Source of the DNA: Leptotrichia wadei
GTDB taxonomy: Bacteria > Fusobacteriota > Fusobacteriia > Fusobacteriales > Leptotrichiaceae
Assembly (NCBI RefSeq): GCF_007990545.2
Contig: NZ_AP019829.2
Coordinates: 1,984,001-2,048,000 of the forward strand
DNA: 64,000 nucleotides
Reading direction: 5' to 3'
Positions 17,609 through 27,693 of this stretch are shown here, in pieces. Made by a program: the position numbers and the translations under genes. How positions within the stretch are numbered: the first letter of the stretch is position 1; every line of letters begins with the position of its first letter. The notes beneath the pieces are model-generated. The model made no database searches, was not told the DNA's origin, and worked only from the letters and a program-made list of their open reading frames with translations.

Positions 17609-18703
17609 ATGAATTTTTCATTGGAAATACAATTAATTGCGATAATGGTGGCAAGTGCCTGCTCGATTTTAGGAACATTTCTGGTTTTAAAAAGTATGGC
17701 AATGGTTTCGGATGCGATTACGCACACTATCTTACTTGGAATTGTAGTTGCATTTTTTGCAGTTCATGACTTAAATTCTCCCTTGTTAATCGTTGGTGCG
17801 GGAATAGTTGGAGTTTTAACCGTTTACCTTGTGGAACTTCTTAATTCAACAAGACTTGTCAAGGAAGATTCTGCAATTGGAGTGGTTTTTCCGCTGTTAT
17901 TCAGTATTGCGGTAATTTTAATTTCAAGATATGCTGGAAATGTACATTTGGATGTTGATTCAGTATTACTGGGAGAACTGGCATTTGCACCATTTAATCG
18001 GATACAGATATTTGGATTTAGCATTGCTAAAGGATTAGTTGCAACTTTTATCGTATTTTTAATAAATTTATCTTTTGTTGTAATTTTTTTCAAGGAATTA
18101 AAAATTTCGGTATTTGACAAGGCTCTTGCAATAACGCTTGGAATGAAGCCGATATTAATTCACTATATGCTGATGTCGCTTGTATCAATGACAGCAGTAT
18201 CCTCATTTGAGGCAGTAGGTTCAATACTGGTGGTTGCATTTATGATTGGGCCTCCAATTACAGCGTATTTATTAACAGATAAGCTAAAAGTAATGATAGG
18301 ATTAAGCCTCGTTCTGGGAGCTGTAGCAAGTATCATTGGATTTCATTTTGCAAGATTTTTTGATATTTCAATAGCGGGAAGTATCGCAGTAATAATAGGA
18401 GTAATTTTTCTTTTAACATTAATTTTTTCTCCTAAAAAAGGTCTAATTTTTACAATTAATCGTAAAAGAAGCCAAAAAATGATTTTTTCAGTTAGAATTC
18501 TTTTAATCCATTTGTCTAACCATGCTAATACTAAACATGAAAAAGATGAATGTGGAACTGAAACGATTGATAACCATCTTCGTTGGAATAAAAGCTTTTT
18601 AGATAAAGTTATTGAAAAGGCAAAAAAGGAAAAATATATTTATGTGGATAATGATGTTTTCAAGATTTCTGAAAAAGGAGAAAAATATTTACTAAATATC
18701 TAA
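17609..18703 (+). CDS. Metal ABC transporter permease with C-terminal winged-helix domain (TroD-like)
   Basis: A 364-aa protein. Residues 1-285 are an ABC-3 permease (LVLKSMAMVSDAITHTILLG; EAVGSILVVAFMIGPPITAY). The last 75 or so residues are soluble and contain RILLIHLSNHANTKH, NHLRWNKSFLDKVIEKAK and FKISEKGEKYL, which read like a DtxR-type winged helix ending in the usual 'LTEKG' wing. Permeases of this family with such an extension are known, but its job is not. It ends the operon, with a terminator 120 bp downstream. Confidence 0.88.
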   Translation: MNFSLEIQLIAIMVASACSILGTFLVLKSMAMVSDAITHTILLGIVVAFFAVHDLNSPLLIVGAGIVGVLTVYLVELLNSTRLVKEDSAIGVVFPLLFSIAVILISRYAGNVHLDVDSVLLGELAFAPFNRIQIFGFSIAKGLVATFIVFLINLSFVVIFFKELKISVFDKALAITLGMKPILIHYMLMSLVSMTAVSSFEAVGSILVVAFMIGPPITAYLLTDKLKVMIGLSLVLGAVASIIGFHFARFFDISIAGSIAVIIGVIFLLTLIFSPKKGLIFTINRKRSQKMIFSVRILLIHLSNHANTKHEKDECGTETIDNHLRWNKSFLDKVIEKAKKEKYIYVDNDVFKISEKGEKYLLNI

Positions 18704-19206
18704 TATTATATCCATTCAAATAAAAAATTTATTATAAATTCTTATTTAACAAAGGGACAAAATCTCTTATTACTAAATTTCTATTTTTTTTAATTAATAA
18801 ATTTAAAATAAATCAACTATTATGGATTGTTTTTTATAAATTATATGAAACAATCCTTTTTATATTACTTTTCTCCAATACAAGGCTCCATTCGTTTAAA
18901 ATTTTTCTAATTTACTTTGTCTACCTCTAAAATATATCGAATACTAACTTAGTTAGAAGAACAAAAAACTGTATTTTATTTATTTTATAATAAGAAATCT
19001 AAATTTTTTATTTAAAAAATTCATACAAAATCTAACATTTAAATAAGAAATATTATAAATAGTAAGCTCATAACAAATTCAAAAATTTATGATATATATA
19101 ATTAAAATAAGATAAATAAATTTTTTTTATCCTAATTAATAGTATAAAAAATCTAAAAATTCGGAAAAATAGGGAACTATGAAATTATATATTTTTTTTA
19201 TGAAAC
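18704..19206. other. Intergenic region between metal operon and nrdD
   Basis: Very AT-rich and without a recognisable gene. It contains the metal-operon terminator (18824-18865) and a short inverted repeat ACTAAC..GTTAG near 18951. The nrdD promoter and NrdR boxes start at 19207. Confidence 0.6.
18824..18865 (+). terminator. Terminator of the metal-transport operon
   Basis: GGATTGTTT pairs with AAACAATCC over a loop of about 15 nt and is followed by TTTTTAT. Confidence 0.8.
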
Positions 19207-19261
19207 TTGAAAAACACAAAATATTGTGTTATCATTATGTTATAAAAACAATATATAGTGT
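19207..19261 (+). promoter_or_regulatory. nrdD promoter with tandem NrdR boxes
   Basis: -35 TTGAAA (19207-19212) and -10 TATCAT (19230-19235) with a 17-bp spacer. Box 1 ACACAAAATATTGTGT (19214-19229) fills the spacer. Box 2 AAACAATATATAGTGT (19246-19261) begins 32 bp after box 1, i.e. about three helical turns, the usual NrdR box spacing. Both match the known consensus acaCwAtATaTwGtgt closely. Repression of nrdDG by NrdR is expected; nrdR itself is not in the window. Confidence 0.8.
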
Positions 19262-19370
19262 TTTAGGTAAAAAAACCTGAATGAATTAGATATGTTTAGA
19301 GGGATAAGGGAAATTGATGGTTTGCAGAAAAGTGGAAAAGTATGAAAGTAAAAATAAGGGAGGAATAAAA

Positions 19371-21563
19371 ATGCAACCACAATTAACAGAAAATTTAAAA
19401 AATATAATAGCAGGAATAGTGAATGTTGAAAGCAACGATACTTGCAATGAAAATGCTAATATGTCTTCAATGACACCAGCGGGACAAATGATGAAATTTG
19501 CAAGTGAAGTATCAAAAATTTACGCTTTGGAAAATTTAGTTTCACCAAGATTCAAAAAAGCTCATGAAAAAGGGCTCATTCATATTCATGATTTGGATTT
19601 TTATTCCAGTAAAACTACAACTTGCCTGCAATATGACTTGGCAGATATGTTTGAAAATGGTTTTTATACTAAGCATGGTTACATTAGGGAAGCACAAAGT
19701 ATTTCCACTTATGCAACACTTGCTACCATTATTTTTCAAACAAATCAAAATGAACAGCATGGAGGACAAGCAATACCAGCATTTGACTTCTATATGGCAA
19801 AAGGTGTGCTAAAATCATTTAGACGTCACTTGAAAAGAAGAATTTTGAGCTTCGTAGAAATAAAAAATGGAGTGGAAATTACACAAGAATATGAAAAAAA
19901 TGCTAAAGAATTTTTGAAAAAAAATGTTTCTTCAATTAAATGCAATGAAAATGAAATCAAATTACTGGAAGAATACTTTAAAATAAATAGAGATGATTTA
20001 ATTAAATTGCTAGTTGAGGCTTATGATGATACTCAAAATGAAACTTATCAAGCAATGGAAGGATTTTTACATAATTTGAACACAATGCACTCTCGTGGTG
20101 GAAATCAAGTTGTCTTTTCTTCAATAAATTATGGAACTGACACCTCAGAAGAAGGTAGAATGGTTATCCGTGAATTATTAAAGGCGACATCAAGCGGACT
20201 CGGTAAAAATGAAACTCCAATTTTTCCGATACAAATTTTTAAGGTAAAGGAAGGGCTTAATTATTCTGACAATGACTATGAACTAGCTAGAAGCGACTTT
20301 GATGGAATTTTGGAAACTGTAAAAAAACAAAAAATTTCTTATGACGATAATTCAGAAAATAAAAAATCACTTTTTGAAACACCAAATTTTGACTTGTTAT
20401 TATTGTCTTGTGAAACTTCAAGCAGAAGATTATTTCCAAACTTTGTATTTCTGGATTCTGAATTTAACAGACACGAAAAATGGAGAATGGATGATCCAGA
20501 AAGATACAAATATGAAATCGCAACAATGGGTTGCCGAACACGTGTATTTGAAAATATAAATGGGGAAAAAACTAGTCTTGGACGTGGAAACTTGTCCTTT
20601 ACAAGTATTAATTTCCCTAGAATTGCAATTTTAACTAGAAAAAATGTAGAAAAAGAAATCGCAGAAATGGAAAAGGATGGAAAATTTGCGAATGAAGAAG
20701 AAAAAAATAATAAAAAAGTTGAACTTTTAACAGAAGAATTTCAAAAAAGAGTGCTTGAAGCAACATATTTAGTTGGAGATCAACTTTATGAACGTTACAA
20801 TTTCCAAAGAACAGCTTTGGCAAAACAATTTCCATTTATGAGAAGCAATAATTTATGGAAAGGGCTTGGAGAAAAAGATGGAAATGATGAAGTTGGAGAT
20901 GCGATAAATACAGGTTCTCTTTCAATTGGTTTTGTTGGAGGGGCAAATGCGATGTATGCTTTATTTGATGCAGAACACGGAACAAGTGAAGTTGCTTATA
21001 AGGTGCTTTATGATACGATTGAAAAAATGGGTGCAGTTGCAGATGAATTTAGAGATAAGTATCATTTGAATTATTCAATTTTGGCAACTCCGGCAGAAAG
21101 TTTGGCAGGAAGATTTTTACGTATTGATAGAGATGAATTTGGAGTAATTAAAAATGTCACAGATAGGGATTATTATGTAAATTCATTTCATATTGATGTA
21201 AAAAAGGAAATTAGCCTTTTTGATAAAATTAGAAAGGAAGCTCCATTTCATAAATTGACAAAAGGTGGACATATTACCTATGTGGAATTAGATGGGGAAG
21301 CACGAAAAAATATGGGTGTTATGTTAAAAATTGTAAAAGTTATGAAGGACTCTGGAATTGGCTATGGTTCAATAAATCATCCAGTTGACAGATGCAGAGA
21401 TTGTGGAACCGAAGCAATAATTTATGATAAATGCCCAATTTGTGGAAGTCATAATATTTCTAGAATTAGAAGAATAACAGGCTATCTGACAGGAGATTTA
21501 GACAGCTGGAATAGCGCTAAGCAAGCTGAAGAACACGACAGAGTAAAACATGGTATAAAATAA
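19371..21563 (+). CDS. nrdD: Anaerobic ribonucleoside-triphosphate reductase, class III
   Basis: Makes deoxyribonucleotides under anoxia; about 730 aa. HSRGGNQVVFSSINYG carries a conserved active-site Cys-region equivalent, ATMGCRTRVFEN a catalytic Cys, and GRGNLSFTSINFPR follows. A C-terminal Zn site is formed by CRDCG and CPICG. The glycyl-radical loop reads RRITGYLTGDLDSWN. GGGAGG precedes the ATG at 19371; an upstream TTG-type extension is not needed. The N-terminus begins at the core fold (LKNIIAGIV) and shows no ATP-cone, so allosteric activity control may differ from E. coli NrdD. Confidence 0.94.
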   Translation: MQPQLTENLKNIIAGIVNVESNDTCNENANMSSMTPAGQMMKFASEVSKIYALENLVSPRFKKAHEKGLIHIHDLDFYSSKTTTCLQYDLADMFENGFYTKHGYIREAQSISTYATLATIIFQTNQNEQHGGQAIPAFDFYMAKGVLKSFRRHLKRRILSFVEIKNGVEITQEYEKNAKEFLKKNVSSIKCNENEIKLLEEYFKINRDDLIKLLVEAYDDTQNETYQAMEGFLHNLNTMHSRGGNQVVFSSINYGTDTSEEGRMVIRELLKATSSGLGKNETPIFPIQIFKVKEGLNYSDNDYELARSDFDGILETVKKQKISYDDNSENKKSLFETPNFDLLLLSCETSSRRLFPNFVFLDSEFNRHEKWRMDDPERYKYEIATMGCRTRVFENINGEKTSLGRGNLSFTSINFPRIAILTRKNVEKEIAEMEKDGKFANEEEKNNKKVELLTEEFQKRVLEATYLVGDQLYERYNFQRTALAKQFPFMRSNNLWKGLGEKDGNDEVGDAINTGSLSIGFVGGANAMYALFDAEHGTSEVAYKVLYDTIEKMGAVADEFRDKYHLNYSILATPAESLAGRFLRIDRDEFGVIKNVTDRDYYVNSFHIDVKKEISLFDKIRKEAPFHKLTKGGHITYVELDGEARKNMGVMLKIVKVMKDSGIGYGSINHPVDRCRDCGTEAIIYDKCPICGSHNISRIRRITGYLTGDLDSWNSAKQAEEHDRVKHGIK

Positions 21564-21593
21564 ATATATTATATAACAGTGAGGTAATTTAAG

Positions 21594-22142
21594 GTGAATA
21601 AACTAAAGACAGAAAAAGAAAAAATTTTAGAAAAAAATTTTTCAAAAACTCCAAAAAATGATTTTACACTAAAAATCTTAACAACTTACAAGGAAACAAT
21701 CGTTGACGGTATCGGTCTTCGTTATTCACTTTACTTTGCTGGCTGTTCTCATGCCTGCCCTGGGTGCCATAACGAGTATTCATGGAATCCAAATCACGGA
21801 AATACTTTAACTTATGAAATTTTAGAAAAAATTGCCAAGGAAATAAACGAAAATACTCTTCTTGATGGAATTACAATAAGTGGTGGTGATCCCCTCTTTA
21901 ATCCAGTAGATATGTTAAAAGTCCTGAAGTTCTTAAAGGAAAAGACTGGAAAGAATATATGGCTTTATACGGGTTATACGATTGAACAGATTCGTTGTGA
22001 TGATTTACGAAAGAAATGTCTTGAATATGTAGATGTGCTAGTTGATGGACGGTTTGTAAAGGAACTTTATGATCCGAAAATAAAATTTAGGGGAAGCAGT
22101 AATCAGAGAATTATAAAAAAAGAAGATTTTTTTATTAAATAG
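21594..22142 (+). CDS. nrdG: Anaerobic ribonucleotide reductase activating protein
   Basis: Radical-SAM activase of 182 aa that generates the glycyl radical on NrdD. The cluster motif is GCSHACPGC (C-x3-C-x2-C) near residue 52, followed by ITISGGDPLF (SAM-binding GGD region). It starts with GTG at 21594, with GTGAGGTAA upstream, 30 nt after nrdD, so both are one transcript under the NrdR boxes. A hairpin with a T run follows the stop. Confidence 0.94.
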   Translation: MNKLKTEKEKILEKNFSKTPKNDFTLKILTTYKETIVDGIGLRYSLYFAGCSHACPGCHNEYSWNPNHGNTLTYEILEKIAKEINENTLLDGITISGGDPLFNPVDMLKVLKFLKEKTGKNIWLYTGYTIEQIRCDDLRKKCLEYVDVLVDGRFVKELYDPKIKFRGSSNQRIIKKEDFFIK

Positions 22143-22200
22143 ATTTATTCAATAATTTTATAAAGATAAATTTTAAATTAATGGATAAATCTATTTTTTT
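22137..22200 (+). terminator. Terminator of nrdDG
   Basis: AATAGATTTAT pairs with ATAAATCTATT across a loop of about 36 nt, followed by a run of T. The long loop lowers certainty. Confidence 0.55.
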
Positions 22201-22350
22201 AAATAAAATTTCAAAAAAACAGTATATTTCATATTCTCATATCAAAAGAAAAATTAATGTAAAAATATATAGAAAAAACTTAAAAATAATGATAAAATAC
22301 TTATATAAGATTATGTTTTATAAAAAAAATTTAATATATAGAGGTGAAAA

Positions 22351-23895
22351 GTGAAGGAAAAAATTATTATTATCGATTTTGGTTCACAATATAGCCAGCT
22401 AATTGCTAGAAGAATTAGAGAAATGGAAGTTTATTGTGAAATTGTGCCTTTAATTGATATTGAAAAAATAAAAACTGGGAAAGAAAAGGTAAAAGGAATT
22501 ATATTTTCTGGAGGACCTGCCTCAGTTTACGAAAAAGATGCTCCAACTGTAAATCCTGAAGTATTTAACCTAAATCTTCCTATCTTGGGAATCTGTTACG
22601 GAATGCAGTTAATTACGCATTTAAATGGCGGAAAAGTTGAAAAGGCTGATTCGAGGGAATTTGGAAAGGCTGTATTGGAAGTGAAAAACAATGATAATCC
22701 ATTGTTCATAGGAGTTAAAAAATCTTCTAACATCTGGATGAGCCACAATGACCACATCACAGAATTGCCAAAAGGTTTTGAAGTAATTGCAAAAACAGAT
22801 TCTTCAATTGCAGCAATTACAAATAACAATGGAATTTATGCATTGCAATTCCATCCAGAGGTGGTTCATTCTGAATGTGGAACTCAAATTTTGGAAAATT
22901 TTGTATTTAACATTTGTAAATGTGAAAAAAATTGGAAAATTTCAAATTTTATTGCCGAAAAGACAAAATTTATAAAGGAAACTGTTGGAGATGAGCACGT
23001 GCTTCTTGCACTTTCTGGAGGTGTAGATTCATCAGTTGCCGCAGTTCTTATTAACAATGCGATTGGACATCAGCTTACTTGCATGTTTGTAGATACTGGA
23101 CTTTTGAGAAAAGATGAAGGCAAAAAAGTATTGGAGTACTACAAGGAACATTTTGACTTGAATATTGTATTTGTTGATGCAAAAGACAGATTTCTAAATA
23201 AATTAAAAGGTGTGGATGAACCTGAAGCTAAAAGAAAAATTATTGGAAACGAATTTATTGAAGTGTTTAATGAAGAAATTAGAAAACTTAAAGGTCAAGA
23301 AGGTGCAAAATTTTTGGCACAGGGAACAATTTATCCAGATGTTATTGAATCCCAATCTATAAAAGGACCTTCCCACACAATAAAATCCCATCACAATGTT
23401 GGAGGATTGCCAGAAGACTTGCAATTTGAGTTATTAGAACCTTTGAAGGAATTATTTAAGGATGAAGTTAGAAAAGTAGGACACGAACTTGGACTTCCTG
23501 ACACAATTATAAAAAGACATCCATTCCCAGGTCCAGGACTTGGAATCCGTGTAATTGGGGAAGTAACACCTGATAAAGTAAAAATTCTTCAGGAAGCTGA
23601 TGATATTTTCATTACTGAATTGATGGAAAAAGGGCTTTATGATAAAGTAGATCAAGCATTTGTAACATTGTTACCTGTAAAAACAGTCGGAGTAATGGGA
23701 GATCAAAGAACTTATGAATTTGTAGCCGCTATTCGTTCAGTAAATACAATTGACTTTATGACAGCTACTTGGTCAAAATTGCCTTATGAATTTTTGGAAG
23801 AAGTGTCAAACAAGATTATAAACAAAGTAAATGGAATCAATAGAATTGTTTATGATATTTCTTCTAAACCACCTGGAACAATTGAGTGGGAATAA
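22351..23895 (+). CDS. guaA: GMP synthase (glutamine-hydrolysing)
   Basis: Converts XMP to GMP with glutamine and ATP; 514 aa, full length. The glutaminase domain (1-190) has GGPASVYE, the nucleophile in GICYGMQ and the His/Glu pair in [10 protein letters not shown]. The ATP-pyrophosphatase P-loop is [12 protein letters not shown] near 225. The C-terminal dimerisation domain ends in PPGTIEWE, as in the family. Translation starts at GTG 22351 after GAGGTGAA. No guanine riboswitch could be recognised in the 208-bp leader region. Confidence 0.96.
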   Translation: MKEKIIIIDFGSQYSQLIARRIREMEVYCEIVPLIDIEKIKTGKEKVKGIIFSGGPASVYEKDAPTVNPEVFNLNLPILGICYGMQLITHLNGGKVEKADSREFGKAVLEVKNNDNPLFIGVKKSSNIWMSHNDHITELPKGFEVIAKTDSSIAAITNNNGIYALQFHPEVVHSECGTQILENFVFNICKCEKNWKISNFIAEKTKFIKETVGDEHVLLALSGGVDSSVAAVLINNAIGHQLTCMFVDTGLLRKDEGKKVLEYYKEHFDLNIVFVDAKDRFLNKLKGVDEPEAKRKIIGNEFIEVFNEEIRKLKGQEGAKFLAQGTIYPDVIESQSIKGPSHTIKSHHNVGGLPEDLQFELLEPLKELFKDEVRKVGHELGLPDTIIKRHPFPGPGLGIRVIGEVTPDKVKILQEADDIFITELMEKGLYDKVDQAFVTLLPVKTVGVMGDQRTYEFVAAIRSVNTIDFMTATWSKLPYEFLEEVSNKIINKVNGINRIVYDISSKPPGTIEWE

Positions 23896-24025
23896 TCTAA
23901 TTTATAATTAAAATAAAATTTTATCATACAAACAAAAAATTAATATCAAATTAATTTTAGGCATTCTAAAAACTAAATTTTTTGTGGTATAAATAAAGCA
24001 ATAAGAGTAAAAAGGAGATATAAAA

Positions 24026-24490
24026 ATGAAAAATTTAAAAATTACAGTAAGTGCAATGATGGTCATTATGTCTATTTCTGGAATGTCAGCAAGCTTTAGA
24101 TTCTTTAAAAAGAAAAATAATGATGATAATAATAAACCAGCTGCAACAGTTCCAGCACCTACAAAAGCATCAGCAAATTCAGCTTCACAATTTTGTGTTG
24201 ATAAAGGTGGAAAATCTGTTACTGTAAAAAGTAGTAAAGGTAACTATGGTATTTGTATGTTAAAAGATGGCACAGCTGTAGAAGAATGGGAATACTATAG
24301 ACAACATAATACCCCAAGAAATACTGAAGCAGCAGTAATTGGAATGCCAAATCCAGCTTCAAAATTCTGTGTTGATAAAGGTGGAAAATCTGTTACTGAA
24401 AAAGATAAAAATGGAAATGAAAGAGGGGTATGTAGATTTAATAACGGTACAAAAGTTGACGAATGGGATTACTACAGAGAAAATAATTAA
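24026..24490 (+). CDS. Secreted protein with two DUF333 domains
   Basis: A 154-aa exported protein. Signal peptide at 1-22 (ISGMSASF), then a Lys/Asn/Ala/Pro linker, then two near-identical DUF333 modules at about 55-97 and 111-153. Each has FCVDKGGKSV, a second Cys in GICM or GVCR, and a closing EWEYYR or EWDYYR. The paired Cys probably form a disulfide. DUF333 modules are small and of unknown role and are sometimes labelled 'hemolysin', without evidence here. AAAGGAG precedes the ATG and a terminator follows, so it is monocistronic. Confidence 0.82.
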   Translation: MKNLKITVSAMMVIMSISGMSASFRFFKKKNNDDNNKPAATVPAPTKASANSASQFCVDKGGKSVTVKSSKGNYGICMLKDGTAVEEWEYYRQHNTPRNTEAAVIGMPNPASKFCVDKGGKSVTEKDKNGNERGVCRFNNGTKVDEWDYYRENN

Positions 24491-24511
24491 TTTAAACTTA
24501 TTAACTAAAAG

Positions 24512-24541
24512 ATGGCAAGTTTTTTAATTTGCCATTTTTTT
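24512..24541 (+). terminator. Terminator of the DUF333 gene
   Basis: ATGGCAA pairs with TTTGCCAT and is followed by TTTTTT. Confidence 0.8.
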
Positions 24542-24545
24542 ATAA

Positions 24546-24571
24546 AACAAGGGGCTCTTTATCCCCTTGTT
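24546..24571 (-). terminator. Terminator of pyrG
   Basis: AACAAGGGG / CCCCTTGTT, a perfect 9-bp stem with an 8-nt loop. On the minus strand it is followed by TTATAAAAAAA, so the U tract is short. It belongs to the group of ACAAGG/CCTTGT hairpins seen also at 7.0 and 8.5 kb. Confidence 0.65.
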
Positions 24572-24587
24572 ACCATATCTCAATTTC

Positions 24588-26198
24588 TTATTTTTCACTT
24601 TGTTTTTTCAATGCCGCTTTTATCCATCCTGTAAATAATGGATGAGGACGGTTTGGACGGCTCTTAAATTCTGGATGGTATTGTGAAGCTATGAAATATG
24701 GGTGATCCTTTATTTCGATTACTTCTACATAATTTCCATCTGGAGATAATCCTACAATGTCCATTCCTGCTTTTTCAAATTCTTCTCTGTAGGCATTATT
24801 AAATTCATATCTATGTCTATGTCTTTCAGCAATTTCAGTTTTTCCATAAACTTCTGCAGCTAAGCTATCTTCCTTCAATACACAAGGATATGCTCCTAGA
24901 CGCATTGTTCCTCCCATATCTTTAAGCCCTTTTTGCTCTTCCATAAGACTGATAACTGGATAATCTGTGTCCTTATCAAATTCTGTAGAAGTAGCATCTT
25001 TATAACCAAGCACGTTTCTTGCAAATTCCACACAAGCCATTTGCATTCCAAGACAAATTCCAAAAAATGGAATATTATTTTCTCTTGCAAATTTAATTGC
25101 CTCAACTTTTCCATCAATTCCCCTATCACCAAATCCTCCTGGTACTAGAATTCCATCATAATCTGCCAATTTTCTCACATCAAATTCTCCAGCCTTGAAA
25201 TAATCAATTTCAACTTTTGTATCAAGATTAAATCCAGCATGTTCTATTGATTCATGAATACTTATATAGGCATCCTTTAATTCAATATATTTTCCAACAA
25301 CTGCTACTTTTATAAGTTTTTTAGGATTTTTGAATTTTTCCACCATTTTAGTCCATTCAATTAATAGCGGTTTTTTATTTTTTATTTTAAAATGTTTACA
25401 AATTACATCTGCAAGTCCTAATTTTTCCATAGTTAATGGTATTTCGTAAAGACTTTCTGCATCTAATGATTCAATAACTGCTTCTTCATCAATATCACAG
25501 AAAAGTGAAATTTTTTTCTTAATATTCTCATCAACAGGATGTTCACTTCTCACTACAATTACATCAGGCGAGATTCCAAGCCCTTGAAGCATTTTTACAC
25601 TATGTTGTGTAGGTTTTGTCTTTAATTCTCCTGCTGCTTTTAAATATGGTAACAATGTTACGTGAATATAAGCGATATTTTCTCTTCCAACTTCTCTCTT
25701 TAATTGACGAATTGCTTCAATAAACGGATCGCTTTCTATATCTCCAATAGTTCCACCAATTTCAGTAATTACAATGTCAGAATTATTTTCTTCAGCTGCT
25801 TTTATAACATTATACTTAATTTCATCTGTCACGTGAGGTACTGTTTGTACTGTTCCACCTAGAAACTCTCCACGACGTTCTTTTGCAATAATTTTTGACA
25901 TAATTTTTCCTGTTGTCAAATTATTATATTTTGTCAGATTTTCATTGATAAATCTTTCATAATGCCCCAAATCCAAATCAGTTTCTGCTCCATCTTCTGT
26001 AACAAAAACTTCTCCATGCTGATAAGGACTCATAGTTCCTGGATCCACATTTATATATGGATCAAATTTTTGGATTGTAACTTTATATCCCCGCTCCTTT
26101 AATAGTCTTCCTAATGAAGAAGCCACAATCCCTTTTCCAAGCGATGAAACAACTCCACCTGTAACAAAAATATATTTTGTTGTACTTTGTTTATCCAT
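24588..26198 (-). CDS. pyrG: CTP synthase
   Basis: Aminates UTP to CTP with glutamine and ATP; 536 aa, normal length. The synthase domain starts [14 protein letters not shown] with the P-loop, and [11 protein letters not shown] is conserved near 143. The glutaminase domain holds the nucleophile in FFGICLGMQ near 375 and the His/Glu pair in QYHPEFKS near 510. It is transcribed alone, with a hairpin after its stop. Confidence 0.96.
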   Translation of the reverse strand: MDKQSTTKYIFVTGGVVSSLGKGIVASSLGRLLKERGYKVTIQKFDPYINVDPGTMSPYQHGEVFVTEDGAETDLDLGHYERFINENLTKYNNLTTGKIMSKIIAKERRGEFLGGTVQTVPHVTDEIKYNVIKAAEENNSDIVITEIGGTIGDIESDPFIEAIRQLKREVGRENIAYIHVTLLPYLKAAGELKTKPTQHSVKMLQGLGISPDVIVVRSEHPVDENIKKKISLFCDIDEEAVIESLDAESLYEIPLTMEKLGLADVICKHFKIKNKKPLLIEWTKMVEKFKNPKKLIKVAVVGKYIELKDAYISIHESIEHAGFNLDTKVEIDYFKAGEFDVRKLADYDGILVPGGFGDRGIDGKVEAIKFARENNIPFFGICLGMQMACVEFARNVLGYKDATSTEFDKDTDYPVISLMEEQKGLKDMGGTMRLGAYPCVLKEDSLAAEVYGKTEIAERHRHRYEFNNAYREEFEKAGMDIVGLSPDGNYVEVIEIKDHPYFIASQYHPEFKSRPNRPHPLFTGWIKAALKKQSEK

Positions 26199-26605
26199 TT
26201 TTCCTCCTAATTTTGTTTCACATATATATTAATTTTTATTTATTCTTGGCAATTTACTGAAATATCATTTTACTCTTTAAATATTGTTCAATAACTTTTT
26301 TTATCTAACAAATATCGATATTTTTTTACTTCAAAACATTTTTCTAAACTTTAACTATACAGTTTCTAAATAAATATATTAATTTTAAATTTTTATTTTA
26401 TCATATTTTTTAACAAAATCTAGTATAAATTTTATTCTAAATTCATTAATTAATAATTATTTTTTTTTCACAAAAAAAGATGAAAAAAAAAATTTTCACC
26501 TTTTTAAACAAAATTCTTTTACATTGTTTTAAAGTAAAGGAAATATCTCAAATTTTGAAATAAACTTGAGATAAGTCCAAATTTAACTTTTTGTTTTATA
26601 TTTTA
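26199..26605. other. Intergenic region between fba and pyrG
   Basis: No gene seen. The half nearer fba contains two hairpins on the minus strand (26472-26506 and 26544-26573). The rest is AT-rich sequence that should contain the pyrG promoter. Confidence 0.55.
26472..26573 (-). terminator. Double hairpin terminator after fba
   Basis: The first hairpin in the direction of transcription is TATCTCAA / TTGAGATA (26573-26544). The second is AAAAAGGTGAAAA / TTTTCATCTTTTT (26505-26475), followed by T. The second has the better U tract. Confidence 0.65.
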
Positions 26606-27589
26606 TTATCTTGCAGCTCCAGCTTTGTAAGCTCCATTTGATCCAAATACATTTCTAATTTTATCTTTATAGTATTCTTTTATGTAGTCTTTTGCAGGTC
26701 CTAAATATTTTCTAGGGTCAAATTCTCCTGGCTTTTTAGCGAATACTTCTCTGATTCCTGCTGTGAAGGCTAATCTTCCATCAGTATCTACGTTAATTTT
26801 AGCTACTGCTGATTTAGCGGCTTTTCTTAATTCTGAATCAGGGATACCAATTGCATCTGCAATATCTCCACCATATTGGTTGATCATTTCAACAAATTGA
26901 TGTGGCACTGCTGAAGAACCGTGTAATACGATTGGGAATCCTGGAATTCTTTTTTCAATTTCAGCTAAGATATCTAATCTTAATTTAGGATCTTCACCTG
27001 GTTTAAATTTGTGAGCTCCGTGAGAAGTTCCGATTGCGATTGCTAATGAATCAACACCAGTTTTAGATACGAAATCTTCAACTTCTTCAGGTTGAGTGTA
27101 AATGTGTTCAGCTGCTTTTACATCATCTTCGATTCCAGCTAAAACTCCTAATTCAGCTTCAACTGTAACATCGTGTTGGTGAGCGAAATCAGCAACTTGT
27201 CTTGCTTCTGCTACGTTTTCATCGTAAGGGTGGTGAGAACCATCATACATTACTGATGAGAATCCATATTCAACACAATCTTTTGCTTCAGCAAAATTTG
27301 GACCATGATCCAAGTGTAATGCTACTGGAATGTCTGATCCAGAAGCTTCTACATAAGCTGTTGCAGCTTTTGCAATCCAAGGTAACATTTCTTTACCAAT
27401 GTATTTTCTTGCACCTGTTGATACTTGAAGAATTACTGGCGAACCTTCTTCAACACATGCTTCAATAATTCCTTGCAATTGTTCCATGTTGTTAAAGTTA
27501 AACGCAGGTACTGCATACCCTTCTTTGTTTGCTTTAGCAAACATTTCTTTAGTGTTTACTAATCCTAAATCTTTGTAATGATATTTCAT
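26606..27589 (-). CDS. fba: Class II fructose-bisphosphate aldolase
   Basis: Glycolytic aldolase of 327 aa, Zn-dependent. VALHLDHGPNF near residue 93 contains the Zn-ligand His and catalytic Asp. VEAELGVLAG, AIAIGTSHGAHKF and IVLHGSSAVP hold further metal and phosphate contacts. A strong AGGAGG precedes the ATG. Codon choice is more uniform than in neighbours, fitting high expression. It is transcribed alone. Confidence 0.95.
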   Translation of the reverse strand: MKYHYKDLGLVNTKEMFAKANKEGYAVPAFNFNNMEQLQGIIEACVEEGSPVILQVSTGARKYIGKEMLPWIAKAATAYVEASGSDIPVALHLDHGPNFAEAKDCVEYGFSSVMYDGSHHPYDENVAEARQVADFAHQHDVTVEAELGVLAGIEDDVKAAEHIYTQPEEVEDFVSKTGVDSLAIAIGTSHGAHKFKPGEDPKLRLDILAEIEKRIPGFPIVLHGSSAVPHQFVEMINQYGGDIADAIGIPDSELRKAAKSAVAKINVDTDGRLAFTAGIREVFAKKPGEFDPRKYLGPAKDYIKEYYKDKIRNVFGSNGAYKAGAAR

Positions 27590-27693
27590 TATTACGCCTC
27601 CTAATATTTATTAATTAGATTAACTTCTTTAATTATATGTTACCAAATTTTTGTATAAAAATCAATAGAAAACAAAAAATAATTATAAAATTA

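Noticed and set aside
22143-22350. Guanine riboswitch before guaA
   Set aside because: No purine-riboswitch core sequences or three-way junction could be found in this AT-rich segment.
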